A DNA stretch of 64,000 nt from Arthrobotrys musiformis. Taxonomy: Eukaryota > Ascomycota > Orbiliomycetes > Orbiliales > Orbiliaceae. Where the stretch lies: NCBI GenBank assembly GCA_036971715.1, contig JAVHJL010000003.1, positions 2,294,001 to 2,358,000 of the forward strand, given 5' to 3'. Within the stretch, counting starts at the first letter, position 1, and each line of letters opens with the position of its first letter. A model generated the notes under the pieces. It saw only the letters and a list, made by a program, of their open reading frames with translations. It did no database searches and was not told the DNA's origin. Made by a program: the position numbers and the translations under genes. Below, piece after piece: positions 11,682-22,172 of this stretch.

Positions 11682-12862
11682 CTACAATGTGAAAGATCCC
11701 CATCTCAACTTCGGCAACCAGAATATTATAATTGCCGTCAACGCCTACAATTCAACGTTAGTTAAACATAATCTCCAGCTACTGGGAAGAAGTCTCGAGT
11801 ACGTACTAATCCGATCAATGCTGCAAATACCTTCATCTGATACCACCATGTAACGTCCTGCCCCTGCTTCAATTTCAACATTCGGAGTCCAGCTCCTTGG
11901 AGCCCTGTGGTGTTTTTATCCAGGCCCTCGGCGGCGATGCGGAGGATGTCCTTCTCCCCTTCCAGCTCGTCTGCGAACCGTCTGGAATTCGCCTTCAGTT
12001 GCTCTGCCATTTTCAGAAGGCTCTCTGAGAGGTCATCTTGTTCGTGGCGGTCCTGGAACAGCTGTTCTTCGGTGCTTAGCTCTGGTTTTTCCTCCCTTTC
12101 GGAGTACTTGCCCAGGCGGTTTCGAAGAACCGATGTTGGTTCATCTTTGGGGTATTAGCGATAATGCTTTCCATGAGTATTCTTAGAATGAACATACTAG
12201 AGGGGATAGCAGTAGCTGTCGGAGCCGGAGGAGCCACTGTTGACTGCGTTACAGTTGGCTTCGGAGGTGCTACTACCGGAGCTGGAGCTTCCGGCGTTTT
12301 TTCCTCCTTTACTTCAACTGCTAGTGGTTTTTCTGTCACACGGATAATTGTCGTGTCTTCCTGTTTGGTAGGTTAACACAGGTGTAATATTACACACATA
12401 GGTCGACGAACGTACCAGAAGTTCCAGCGCATTTACGACATCTTGCAGTCGCCTCGCAGTATCCTTCTGAAGCTGTAGGTCTGATAGTGCAGCCTGCCTC
12501 TGGCTGGGATTCTTGAGTCCCACTGCGTCGTTTTCTAACTGCTGCAGAAGAGTGTGTGCGTACTCTAAATTCTATATATTTTTTCCATATTAGCAACTTT
12601 CCTATGTAACACTCATTCACACTCTTTTCCTCTTTTGTAAGCTCGTTTTTAAGGGTTGTTTGAGGTTTAGGCTTTTTTTTTAGCTGGGAATGATATGACG
12701 TACAACTTTAACCTTGGCCATCTCAAACGCCGACGGCCTGGAAGTCGGAACACGGTTGTTGTAGACATCTGGCGGAAATTTCTCCTCGAGACGGGAGAGT
12801 AACCTTGTAAGGCTGATGAATGTCTGATTCGCAGCGTGAGAGGAGCTCTGTTGTAATCTCAT
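11682..12862 (-). CDS. USE1: Use1-family SNARE (ER, Golgi-to-ER retrograde fusion)
   Basis: Five exons (introns 12572-12703, 12361-12415, 12145-12197, 11745-11830) encode about 284 residues. Use1 is a Q-SNARE that works with Ufe1, Sec20 and Sec22 in fusion of COPI vesicles at the ER. The N-terminus has ISLTRLLSRLEEKF, matching the start of fungal Use1 proteins, then a helical segment and a Pro/Ala-rich linker. The SNARE-like region follows (LLKMAEQLKANSRRF, then AEGLDKNTTGL). The last exon adds a short hydrophobic tail (ALTAIIIFWL) after WWYQMK, fitting a tail anchor but shorter than usual. The final intron has an ACTAAC branch site. The frame stays open for 57 codons upstream of the chosen ATG, but that part looks unrelated. 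Family assignment is by pattern. Confidence 0.83.
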
Positions 12863-14069
12863 TTTTTCTTTTCTTTCTCTCCTTTTGTTTTTCTGCTCTA
12901 TCGGTCCATCTTGTGGTAGTTTGAAGTGGTTGATGTTTATAGCAGCTCCCGAGAAGAGTTGGGTGTGTGGTGATCTGGCCGAAGCTGGCGCTATCACGTG
13001 ACATGAATACCTGCTTGACATCTTATGGACCAAACTCGCAAATTGAATTTGTCAAGTTACACTTTCACATAGACGTACATGGAATATACGTATATCATAG
13101 TTCTTCGGTGTTGGTCTTAACTATTGCTATTCGATAACCATTCGATCCTAGTGCCGCGGTAGTAAGTAGTATCGACCACAGCTTAGATCTATAGAACAAC
13201 GCAGAATCCGAGTATGTTCCCAACAAGACGAAGAAAATGCAAGCGCCCGAACGAAGCTTCGATTCCTTTATCCATGTTAAAAATCTTCAAGTGCGTGCCT
13301 GGGATAGGCGGTCTTGATAAGCTATGTTTCAGACATGAAGCCGCACTAGCGATAATACATGATGTCATTGCCGCATTATCGTCGCTAGGGTCCCTGCTTT
13401 TGGTGTGGACCCTGGTCTTACCATGCTACGTTATTCAAGGTTGTGGACGGGTCTCGGAACTAGACAGGTTGTGGGCTCGATCTCACTATCTTCGATTTTG
13501 GTTATAGAGTGTGAGTATATATCCCGGTAGAGATATCGGATGTCCGAACTGTTTTCGTCCACGTGTATTTGATGACCCCCACTAGACGTCATTGACGCTT
13601 GATAATGGGGGGTTTAGCTCGTTTTTTGGTCTTTAGAAAAGTCGCTCACTTGAAGCTGTATAAAATCCCGAGAAAGGGAATAAGAAAATTTAGAAAAACT
13701 TTTTAAAACTTCGAGTGTTAGGATTTAATACTTTTTGGATTCATTCCCCGAGACCCCCCTGGAGGGATCTTCAGAGGGTTGCATATAAGCACTCCGAAAA
13801 TCTTCAAGGATGATTCACATGTCAATGACGAGCTCGAGGGGTATGCCAGGATGTAGATTTAAATGTTAAGAAATTTTTAGGAGAGTGCTATTCATGTCTT
13901 CCATTGGTCGATGGTTTCAATGCTTATATATTGCAGCGTCTTTCTACAAGATTGCAGCCCATTGCTTCTACACTGAACTTGAGGTCATATCAATCTGTAA
14001 TACCATATTATAATCCGCAGGTCACGGAGTATATATCCTTATACAGATACTATAAATTCATACTATAAA
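12863..14069. other. Gene-free stretch between USE1 and the CECR5-like gene
   Basis: This is a divergent promoter region of about 1.2 kb. A 97-codon frame at 13214-13507 (+) lacks any recognisable domain, splice support or homology that I can recall. No tRNA cloverleaf was recognised. Confidence 0.55.
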
Positions 14070-15633
14070 ATGCCAGCTCCAATTCACATCTCAACAGACG
14101 GCTCAAACGCCCACCACGCCCGCCGTCTTTCCCTCGCGGACGCCACAAAGGAAGACCTCTCCCACGGCCCCACAGTAATCGTCCCAGACTCCCCATCAGC
14201 GGGCTCTCCAACCTCTACAACAATCGCAGAAACAATAGCACTAGCTAGAGACCATCTAGAGCATCCTACTCAAGAGCCAGTGGTTGAGTTCGATGAAGAT
14301 GACGACGATATCAGTGAAGGGTCGCAGTTGTCGAATGTAGTGCCGGATTATGTGTTTGGATTCGATCTGGACGGGGTTTTCCTGCGGGGCGGGAATGTGA
14401 TCCCTGAGGCGAAGGAGGCGCTTAGGATACTTAATGGGGATAATGAGGATGGGATTAAAGTTCCGTATATATTTCTTACGAATGGTAAGTATTTATCCCC
14501 TCTTAATCATTGCTCAACCCTAGTGAGGAGATTTTAACAGCAGTCTTACAATTAGGCGGCGGGAAAACTGAAGCGGAAAGATGTCTGGATTTGAGTAGAC
14601 AGTTGGATGTTGCTGTTTCTCCGGAGCAGTTTATTTGTGGCCATACGCCCATGAGCGAGATGGCTACACAATACCACACCGTCCTCGTCGTTGGAGGAGA
14701 GGGTGAGAAGTGTAGGCACGTAGCTGAGAACTAGTATGTTTCCCCCGTCTATATCTCCTCAGAATCTAAAAGTATCTAATCATCAATTTGCAGCGGTTTC
14801 AAGGACGTCGTCACGCCCGGCGACCTAATCAAATGGAAACCCTCGGTATGTCCGTTTAGAAAACTAACGGACGAGGAATACAAAAATTCCAAAGAGCGGG
14901 ACTTTACGAATGTCAATATCGAGGCCATATTTGTGTTTGCCGATAGTAGAGATTGGGCTTCCGACGCTCAGATTATCCTGGAACTACTCATGTCGAAGGT
15001 ACGGAAACGCCCATTTTATTTTATTTTCGACTATAGAGTATCTAATACTAATTTATTGCTTGACGGTGTAGAATGGAAGAATGGGAACCGTCTCGGAATC
15101 TCATACCGAAGGCCCGCCGATATTCTTCGCACATAACGATGTCGTATGGTCGACTGCATACGATCTCACAAGATACGGAATGGGTGCACTAAGGTTTGTA
15201 TAGAGCACTGCTATACTTTTATTTCTAAATATCAATATATAAATTTTAACAATTGACTTTTTTTAGAATCATGATCGAAGCCCTCTACAAAGCATCAACG
15301 GGCAAAACCATCGACGTAACAACCTACGGAAAACCCAGCAAGGCGACTTTCGACTATGCCACAAGGGTACTACAGCAATGGCGCAAAGATCTATTCAACG
15401 ATCCCGCTCCGCCTAGGACGGTTTATTTCGTAGGAGACACTCCAGAGTCCGATATCAGAGGTTCGAACGAATACGACGAGCACTCTGAATCGGATTGGTA
15501 TAGTATTCTGGTTGAGACCGGCGTTTACGAATCGGGTACGGAGCCTAGGTATAAGCCTAAGAAAACCGTTACAAATGTCCTAGAGGCGGTTAAGTTCGGT
15601 ATGGAGAGGGAGCGGCGGAAATTGATGAACTGA
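14070..15633 (+). CDS. CECR5/YKR070W-type HAD-superfamily hydrolase
   Basis: Five exons (introns 14485-14555, 14734-14793, 14999-15071, 15194-15266) encode about 428 residues. HAD motif I is FGFDLDGVFLRGG (nucleophile D99, acid D101), followed by the LTNGGG turn that marks the NagD/CECR5 class. Motif IV is VGDTPESDIRGSN near the C-terminus. The central blocks KWKPSV and FADSRDWASDAQIILELL also fit the family. Yeast YKR070W and human CECR5 (HDHD5) are mitochondrial and have no firmly known substrate. Here about 90 residues precede motif I; they are acidic rather than presequence-like and include RRLS at residues 18-21, a possible PKA site. Confidence 0.93.
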
Positions 15634-16834
15634 AAGATTTCCTTGGTTGATCGCGCGTGGAGTTTGGGATTTATTTATGGCTTGTTTCGATGTCCTTTGG
15701 TTATATGAAGTGAATTTCGACAATACAATAGACAAAAGTATAGATTACTTACCTAGCTAGAATACCACAATAGAAAGCCGTCATATCCAATAGAACAATT
15801 TACCATTTTCCTTTCACAAGATAATTCTCTCTCGTGTAATATGTGATACCTGCAATATCCTAACATCCAGAGGCCCTGAACTACTGTTGTATTTTAGCAG
15901 GCCAACGCAGATTTAGCTATATGAAAATCAGTAGATGATACCAAATTCCCAGAAAACGAATGGGAGGTAGTGGATGTGATTTGATAAATACCGTAACCCA
16001 AGGACCCCCATTGGTTTACTGCATAGAAGCTTAATATGCTGCTTCGAGATGCCCCGTAGCTAGCGCACCCCACCAAGAATTCCCCCTGCCTTTTACCGTG
16101 ACGTCTGGGTATGCGGCCAGTCCCCGTATATTGATATCAGCCCACTCCAGCTGCGCAGTATGTTCCAGAGGATTTCCATGACGAGCTACGTTCATCTGCG
16201 CCCATCAGAATACATACGTAGCCAGCCCGCGGATATAGGGCACATCCCCTTAGACGTTCCCCCGACGCTCAGACAATGCCATCTTTGTTCTTATTTTTCC
16301 CTCGTCCGTAAAAGAAGGGTATAAATAGACCTCCCCCTCCCACCTTTCTTCTCTTCCTTCTCTTCTCCTTCTCCTCTTCACATCACTTCCATCTTTCCTT
16401 CAAGGTTCTCTTGATCGATTGAAACCATCTCGTACCTCCTATTTTCACCGTCAGTTCTTCATCGAGCTTCGTGCTCCCGCCTGCTTCTGTCTTCTGTACC
16501 CTTGCACATCCTTCTGCTACCCTTCTGATGTAAGTAATCCCCTTCGTAAGACCGCACTAGTACCTCCGTTATATATCTCGCAACACCTTCCCCCTCAACT
16601 CCGTTATCACCACTCCTTTCCCACCCCCCAGAAGGCCTTTTTCCAATTAGCCTGCTCTAAGGCCATGATAGATGCGGGCTTTGCCCCCCCCTTTTCTCAA
16701 TCCCTTTCATTCTTTCTCTTCATTTCCCATCTCACATGTCCCCGTAGTTCTCTTTCCCGAAATCCCAGAGTTTGTTCCTGACTCGAGTCTCAAATCCCAG
16801 TTCCAGTTGACCGTCATTTTCACCACTCATAAAG
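15634..16834. other. Intergenic region upstream of Argonaute
   Basis: About 1.2 kb holding the 3' end of the HAD gene and the Argonaute promoter and leader. A possible 5' UTR intron begins at a GTAAGT at 16530; acceptor candidates end at 16671 or 16747. Frames inside it are pyrimidine-rich and not protein-like. Confidence 0.5.
16320..16385 (+). promoter_or_regulatory. Core promoter of Argonaute: TATA box and CT-rich start region
   Basis: TATAAATA at 16320-16327 is followed at once by about 55 bases of almost pure C/T. That is the usual layout of a fungal TATA promoter with its start site in a pyrimidine tract. It lies about 500 bp before the Argonaute ATG, which implies a long leader, perhaps with an intron. 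Confidence 0.5.
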
Positions 16835-19800
16835 ATGGCATCCTCTTCACGTGGGGGCTACCAGGGTGGCGGAGGACGTGGCACATTCCAAATCTTTAAG
16901 CCGGCAGGTGGTCCAACAGAGCCTGACGAACGCGCGACCAAAGTCGAAAATAAAATGATCGTGCAAGCAAAAGCGTTCCCACCCCAGGCCCACAAACGAG
17001 ATTTCCCTCCCCGCCGAGGGTTTGGGACAACGGGACAGAAAACCTTCGTAAGGGCGAACTATTTCCCCCTCTTATTCAAGCCGGGGCAGCATTACTACCG
17101 ATACCAAATCAGGATCACGCCTGATGAAACCAAACGCTCCACGAGGCGCCGCATTATCGATCTCTTCATCGAAGAAGGGCTCGGCGAATTCAGCAATGAT
17201 GTTGTCACTGACGGTGGGAATATCTGCTTTGCATCCCGGGAGTTGCCTCTCGAGAAGCTCAAGCTTTCTGACAATAGGAAGTTTGAGGTCAAGCTCTGGT
17301 GGCAAGATGACGTTCCTCCTGCCCCACGCGATGGCTCCAGGCAGTTCAACGTCCAGATCCGGGCCCAAGGCTTCATCTCGGCGTCCGACCTCACCGAAAG
17401 GTACATCACGGGCGACAGCAAGCATCGTGAACCAGGCCATGAGAATGATGAGGATATTTCCAAGGAACTCATCCAAATTCTCAACATCGTCCTTAACCGG
17501 GGTCCTGAGATGAACGCTCGCACCGCTGGGGCTGGTAAGAACAAATTCTTTCAATTGCCTTCAACGGGTGGTATCTCCGCCGACCTCGGGGGCGGACTTG
17601 AAGCTGTCCAGGGGTTCTACAAGAGTGTTCGCCCAAGCTTTGGAAGAGTTCTGTGTAACATCAATGTCATCTCATCTCCCTTTTACAAGGAGATACCTAT
17701 GATTGACGCTGTTAGCCTCTTCCTTGGTCGAAGGATTACAAACGAAGGCCTTCGTGAACCTGAAAGGAGACGCCTCTCAAGCTTTTTGCGACGTGTCAAA
17801 GTCACCCTTCGCCACCTGCAATCAAGGTCTTGGGTGATTGGACAGATCTCTCAAGATAATTCTAAGACTTCGACCTTTGAGTGCGGCGAGTATGATACAA
17901 TTAGTGTCCAGCAATATTTCGAAAAGAGTAAGTACTCCCCTAAGCTCCCCAAAAAAAAACTTCGAAAGGGTACTAAGAGCCGTAATAGAGTACAATGTCA
18001 CTCTTCGATTCCCCGAACTTCAGGTCTTTCAATCAGGGCACACCATGGTGCCGATGGAAGTGTGCACCATCGCCCGAGGGCAGCTGTACCGGGGCAAAAT
18101 ATCTGAGAACCAGACATCCAATATGATTAGGTTCGCTTGGTGAGTACTCCCTCCTGTAGCAGTTGAGTTACCCTAGACTAATGCCCGTGTCGATGCTCGT
18201 AGCCGTGACCCGACCAGCAATGCCAAAATAATTACGGAGACCGGTTTAAAGACTCTAGGTTTCAACAATTCGCCAGGGTCAATTCCAGTAAGTTCCGTTA
18301 TATCTGTAAATGGTACTAGGAAGAAGTACTATTTTGACTTACTTTTTCGATAGTACAAATTTGGTGTAAAAATCGACCAGAATATGGTCGTTATTCCAGC
18401 CCGGGTCCTACCGACCCCTACGATCCAGTATTCCAAGAAGACAATGGAAGTCGAGAAAGGGAAAGGGCAATGGAATCTCCGGGCTCAAAAGTTCTACAAA
18501 GGATGTGAACTAAAGCGCCTCCTGGTTCTTTCCTTCACCCGAGGCAGGGACAGGACCTATACCTCCGAGAACGTCGCCCGCCTAATCTCCCAGTTCCGGG
18601 AGACCTGTGAAGATGCCGGAATCGTTCACAACAAGTCTGACGCTTCGGCTTGTCGAGAAGAGAAAATGGATGTGAGCGGATCGAGTTCTGAAATCGAGGC
18701 TCTGTTTAGGAAGTACTCGACCGGCAAACCGACATTGATGTTGGTGATCTTGCCTGATGAGATAAAGGATCTGTTTCAAAGGATTAAGTACCTTGGAGAT
18801 GTCAAAGCGGGTAGGTGCCAGCGCCTATAGAAGGCAACATAGAGCTTGCTGATGGTGATTTGGTTTTCAGGAATCGCAACCGTGGTGGTCTTGTTTAGCA
18901 AGGCTGCAAAGGGCATTGAACGCCAGGGCAACAAGCAGTACTGGGCAAATGTGCTCCTGAAGGTCAACACGCGACTTGGAGGTGTGAACCACGTCCTCCC
19001 AAAGGGGGATCTAAAGTGGCTATGGACCGGCGACCTAGTAAGCATATTTCGCAACGCTGTATCTACGTTGCCTGGGAAATAGTTGCTGGCTAGAGTGGGT
19101 GCTAATATGAGTTTGCACATAGCCGGCGATGCTCGTTGGTATGGATGTCACACATCCATCCCCAACCAGTGCTCCGGGCGCACCATCGATGGCCGCTGTC
19201 GTTGCGAGCTGCGACAGTAGCTTTACCAACTACCCAGCTTCTCTCCGTATACAAGAAAAGAATGAGATGATTGGCGAACTCCATGAAATGTTCATCGAGC
19301 GACTTGCACAGTACAAGCGAAATCTCGGCCACAAGCCGAAGACGATCATCATATACAGAGATGGTGTTTCTGAGGGACAATACTATCACGTCTTAGCCCA
19401 AGAGCTCCCCAAAGTTATTAGTGCTTGCCATCAGTTCGAGCCTGGGTACAGGCCATGCATTACGCTGATCGTGGTGGGGAAACGGCACCATACCCGTTTC
19501 TACCCAACGGATGACGCCTTTGCCGACGAACGTAAGAATTGCCTGCCGGGCACAGTTGTAGACCGTGGTGTAACAGACGTCTACAACTTCGACTTCTTCC
19601 TACAAGCCCATAAAGCGCTTCAGGGAACGGCACGACCAGCGCACTACTTTGTCCTCAGATGCGAAAATAACTATTCCGCAGACGATTTACAAAGGATGGT
19701 GAGCACAATAAAAGCCATTTCCCACATTGAGTCCTTAAACTAACGTTACGACTTTTAGACAATGAATTTGTCACACCTTTTTTGTCGAGCAACGAAGGCC

Positions 19801-20078
19801 GTTTCAGTCTGTCCACCCGGTAAGTGCTTCTAGCAGGAATAACTGTCTTTTCAATTCAATCATGTTCCGTACTAACTTTAGTCTTAGCAAAAATGGCGGA
19901 TCTGGCTTGTGATAGGGGCAGAATCTATCTCCAGTCCATCATGGACACAAATTCCGAAGCCGCAACCCAGTCCAGAACAGCGAGACCTGAAACTTCAAGC
20001 GAAGTTTTCGATACGGCCGCCCATCTCTGGGGCAATGGGGTCCATCGCGACCTTACCCACACCATGTTCTACATCTAA
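16835..20078 (+). CDS. Argonaute (QDE-2-type RNA silencing protein)
   Basis: Eight exons (introns 17928-17988, 18140-18202, 18288-18353, 18811-18870, 19038-19122, 19699-19758, 19820-19887) encode about 926 residues. The order is N-terminal, PAZ (about 285-420), MID and PIWI domains. Argonautes bind small RNAs and silence or cut matching transcripts; QDE-2 acts in quelling. All four slicer residues are present: D659 in GMDVTHPSP, E699 in the following helix, D731 in YRDGVSEGQ and D868 in ADLACDRGR. The fourth residue is Asp, as I recall for QDE-2-type proteins, where animal AGO2 has His. The N-terminus is Gly/Arg-rich (RGGYQGGGGRG). Branch sites such as TACTAAG and ACTAACG support the introns. 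It may keep catalytic activity. Confidence 0.96.
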
Positions 20079-21941
20079 CACAGGTCTTGGCCGATATGGT
20101 GTTCCACTCTCTGCTCACTGGAAACTTCCAAAGCGTTTGAACAATCCATCCGCCAATTCCCTTTGAAAACCCGATTCCTACATTCAACAATACTTTTTTC
20201 TTTCTTCGACAATGGCATCTTCTTTTGCTAATGGTGTCTTTCTTCATTAATGGTGTCTTTCTTCATTAATGGTGTCTTTCTTCTGGGTTTTCTTATTCTA
20301 TTGCCTTTTTTTACAATAGGTCTGTCTGTCCGTCCTCGCACTTGTAAGTACTGGGATACTCCTTTTACAGCCGTACATGTACGATAGGCCTTAGTCCTTT
20401 TCGACAACTCATGTACACTAAAGTGCATTTCCTTTTTTTATGGATACAGGCCGATGGGATCATTAACGGGAAACAAAATAATACTGGGATTTTTCTTTCT
20501 TCAATATTCCTTCCGTATAAATATCTCTCCTATAAAAGTGTGAACCGTGTTGGGTGTGTGGTATTTGCTGGAATTACCCAAATAGGATGAGTAATTTAAA
20601 CACAGCTACCGAATCGGGGAGTAGTCACAGTTCATCGCCCTCGATATCGATCGATATCAAATTTATATCTACCAAATCCAAGCCGCCCAGTGAAAAATAC
20701 TATGAACCGGTAATTCAGAACGGGGCGTCGAAGTCTATCCCACCCCATTCCCAATTCCCAGAAGAAAGTTATAAACTGCAATGTGAGTTTGAATAAATAT
20801 ATTTATTCCAAACAATAAAAATCTAGCTCTACTAGATATCGAATACCAAAAGAAGGGCTCTAAAACAAGTTTAAATAGTAATAATAAGAGTAGTAAATAG
20901 TATCCCTAACCCCGCCATTACCATTATCCCATCTAGTGTATTTCTCATCAATCAAAAAGAAGAACAAAGAACAAAAAACTAAGGCGAAAACCCGTTTCTA
21001 TTAAAGAGGTTTGTAGAAATGGATGAAGCAAGAAACGAAACGAAGAAAAAAAACTCCAGTGAACCATTAGCAAAGGCTGTAACAAATCGAGGCGGACGAG
21101 GCGAGGAAGGAGCAGTCTATTTGATATCATGACAGTAACAAAACAACAAAGACAATAGCGGAACACCAGTTAGTTGCGAGGTTTGGAAAAAGGCAGAACG
21201 GTCGTTGACAGAAAAGGATAGAAGTAAAAACACAGATCTTGGAAGGAAAGAAGAAAAAGTGAAGAGCCCGTTTCCCTCTGTCTATTTCCCGATGGGGGGT
21301 ATTATTCGATTTATTCCCTTTATATAAGAAAAGAAAACACCCCTCCAAGAAAGGTAGGAGGACCCAACCAAGCAGAAAATCAAAAATAAGAAGATAGCGG
21401 AGAGTTTAGATGTCAAAGTGGTGGTGATTATCGGTTTGGCCTTGAACCCGGCATTGTAGAAGTATGGGGAAGCCGTCTCGTTCGGGACTTTGCGGGGATC
21501 GGGGGGAAGGAGAGCTCCAGGATGTTGAGAATAGAAGAGGAATAAGAAAAAAAGGCGGAGAAAAGGTTTGGGGTATCGTGTAATTTTTTTGGTATTTTTC
21601 TCTGTTATTTTTTGGTATCGGGTGCGAACGGCTTGCGTTTTTGCCAATCCAGATGCATTGATAGCTATGTATCAGTAATCGAGAATCATGCAATGCCGTT
21701 CTTCTGCGGAAGTTGTGTTCGCCTTCTCAACAGAATTTTTTTATTGTTCAAAAAAAAAAAAAAAAAAAGGCCACCCATCATCATCTATAGTTCTTTGGAA
21801 CCGATCCGTTTATACACCGTCTACCGTTTGTCTCTATTTCAGAAGCTACATTAGCATATTTTCTTCTTCTTCTCTATCTCAAATTGTATATTTTTGAGGG
21901 GCATCTCTTTCGATTGCCCTTGGGTTCAATGAGGAGAATAC
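20079..21941. other. Gene-poor region after Argonaute
   Basis: Apart from the 19-bp repeat I see no confident gene. A minus-strand frame at about 21400-21660 has two protein-like segments (GLAKTQAVRTRYQK and NETASPYFYNAGFKAK) and might be downstream exon sequence of the small candidate gene at 21945-22172, but the phases do not join simply. An A18 run lies near 21751. Confidence 0.4.
20229..20283 (+). repeat. Tandem repeat, 19-bp unit, almost three copies
   Basis: The unit TAATGGTGTCTTTCTTCAT occurs at 20229 and 20248 and, incomplete, at 20267. It begins 151 bp after the Argonaute stop codon, so it probably lies in the 3' UTR. Copies are near-identical, suggesting recent slippage. Confidence 0.9.
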
Positions 21942-21944
21942 TTA

Positions 21945-22172
21945 CATCGAGCAATTCTCGAAATCCCTAGCTAATAGAGCATTTTGTGCCCGTCTCGCGG
22001 CCTCGGCGACTAGATTCAGGTCTTTCAGGTACGAAGAGCTTGGCTCGTGTTTCTTGTTCGGATCCCTAGCGGCGGTTGCAGAATGGTGATCGGCAGTGTG
22101 GGTCGGGGTTGGAGATGGAGCGAGGAGGTCGTCGGGGTTTTTACCACCGAATGGTGATAGATGCGAAGACAT
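21945..22172 (-). CDS. Candidate first exon of a small fungal protein, function unknown
   Basis: The frame starts at an ATG at 22172 and runs about 75 codons. It then meets GTAAGT at the point where the unspliced frame would stop, so the stop is probably intronic and the gene continues on the minus strand towards 21400. The exon is Ser/Pro/His-rich and ends in a helical segment (SSYLKDLNLVAEAARRAQ) that looks like real protein. I could not find a downstream exon in a compatible phase, so the 3' end is open. No domain recognised. Confidence 0.45.

Noticed and set aside
12863..13033. 57-codon upstream extension of the Use1-like protein
   Set aside because: It is open by chance and runs into Lys/Arg-rich sequence. 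The family-like N-terminus begins at the ATG at 12862.
13214..13507. 97-codon plus-strand frame in the USE1-HAD spacer
   Set aside because: No domain, no splice support, no recognisable relatives and uneven composition.
16419..16781. 120-codon plus-strand frame upstream of Argonaute
   Set aside because: It lies in the C/T-rich leader and promoter region and is crossed by a likely 5' UTR intron. The residues reflect pyrimidine bias.
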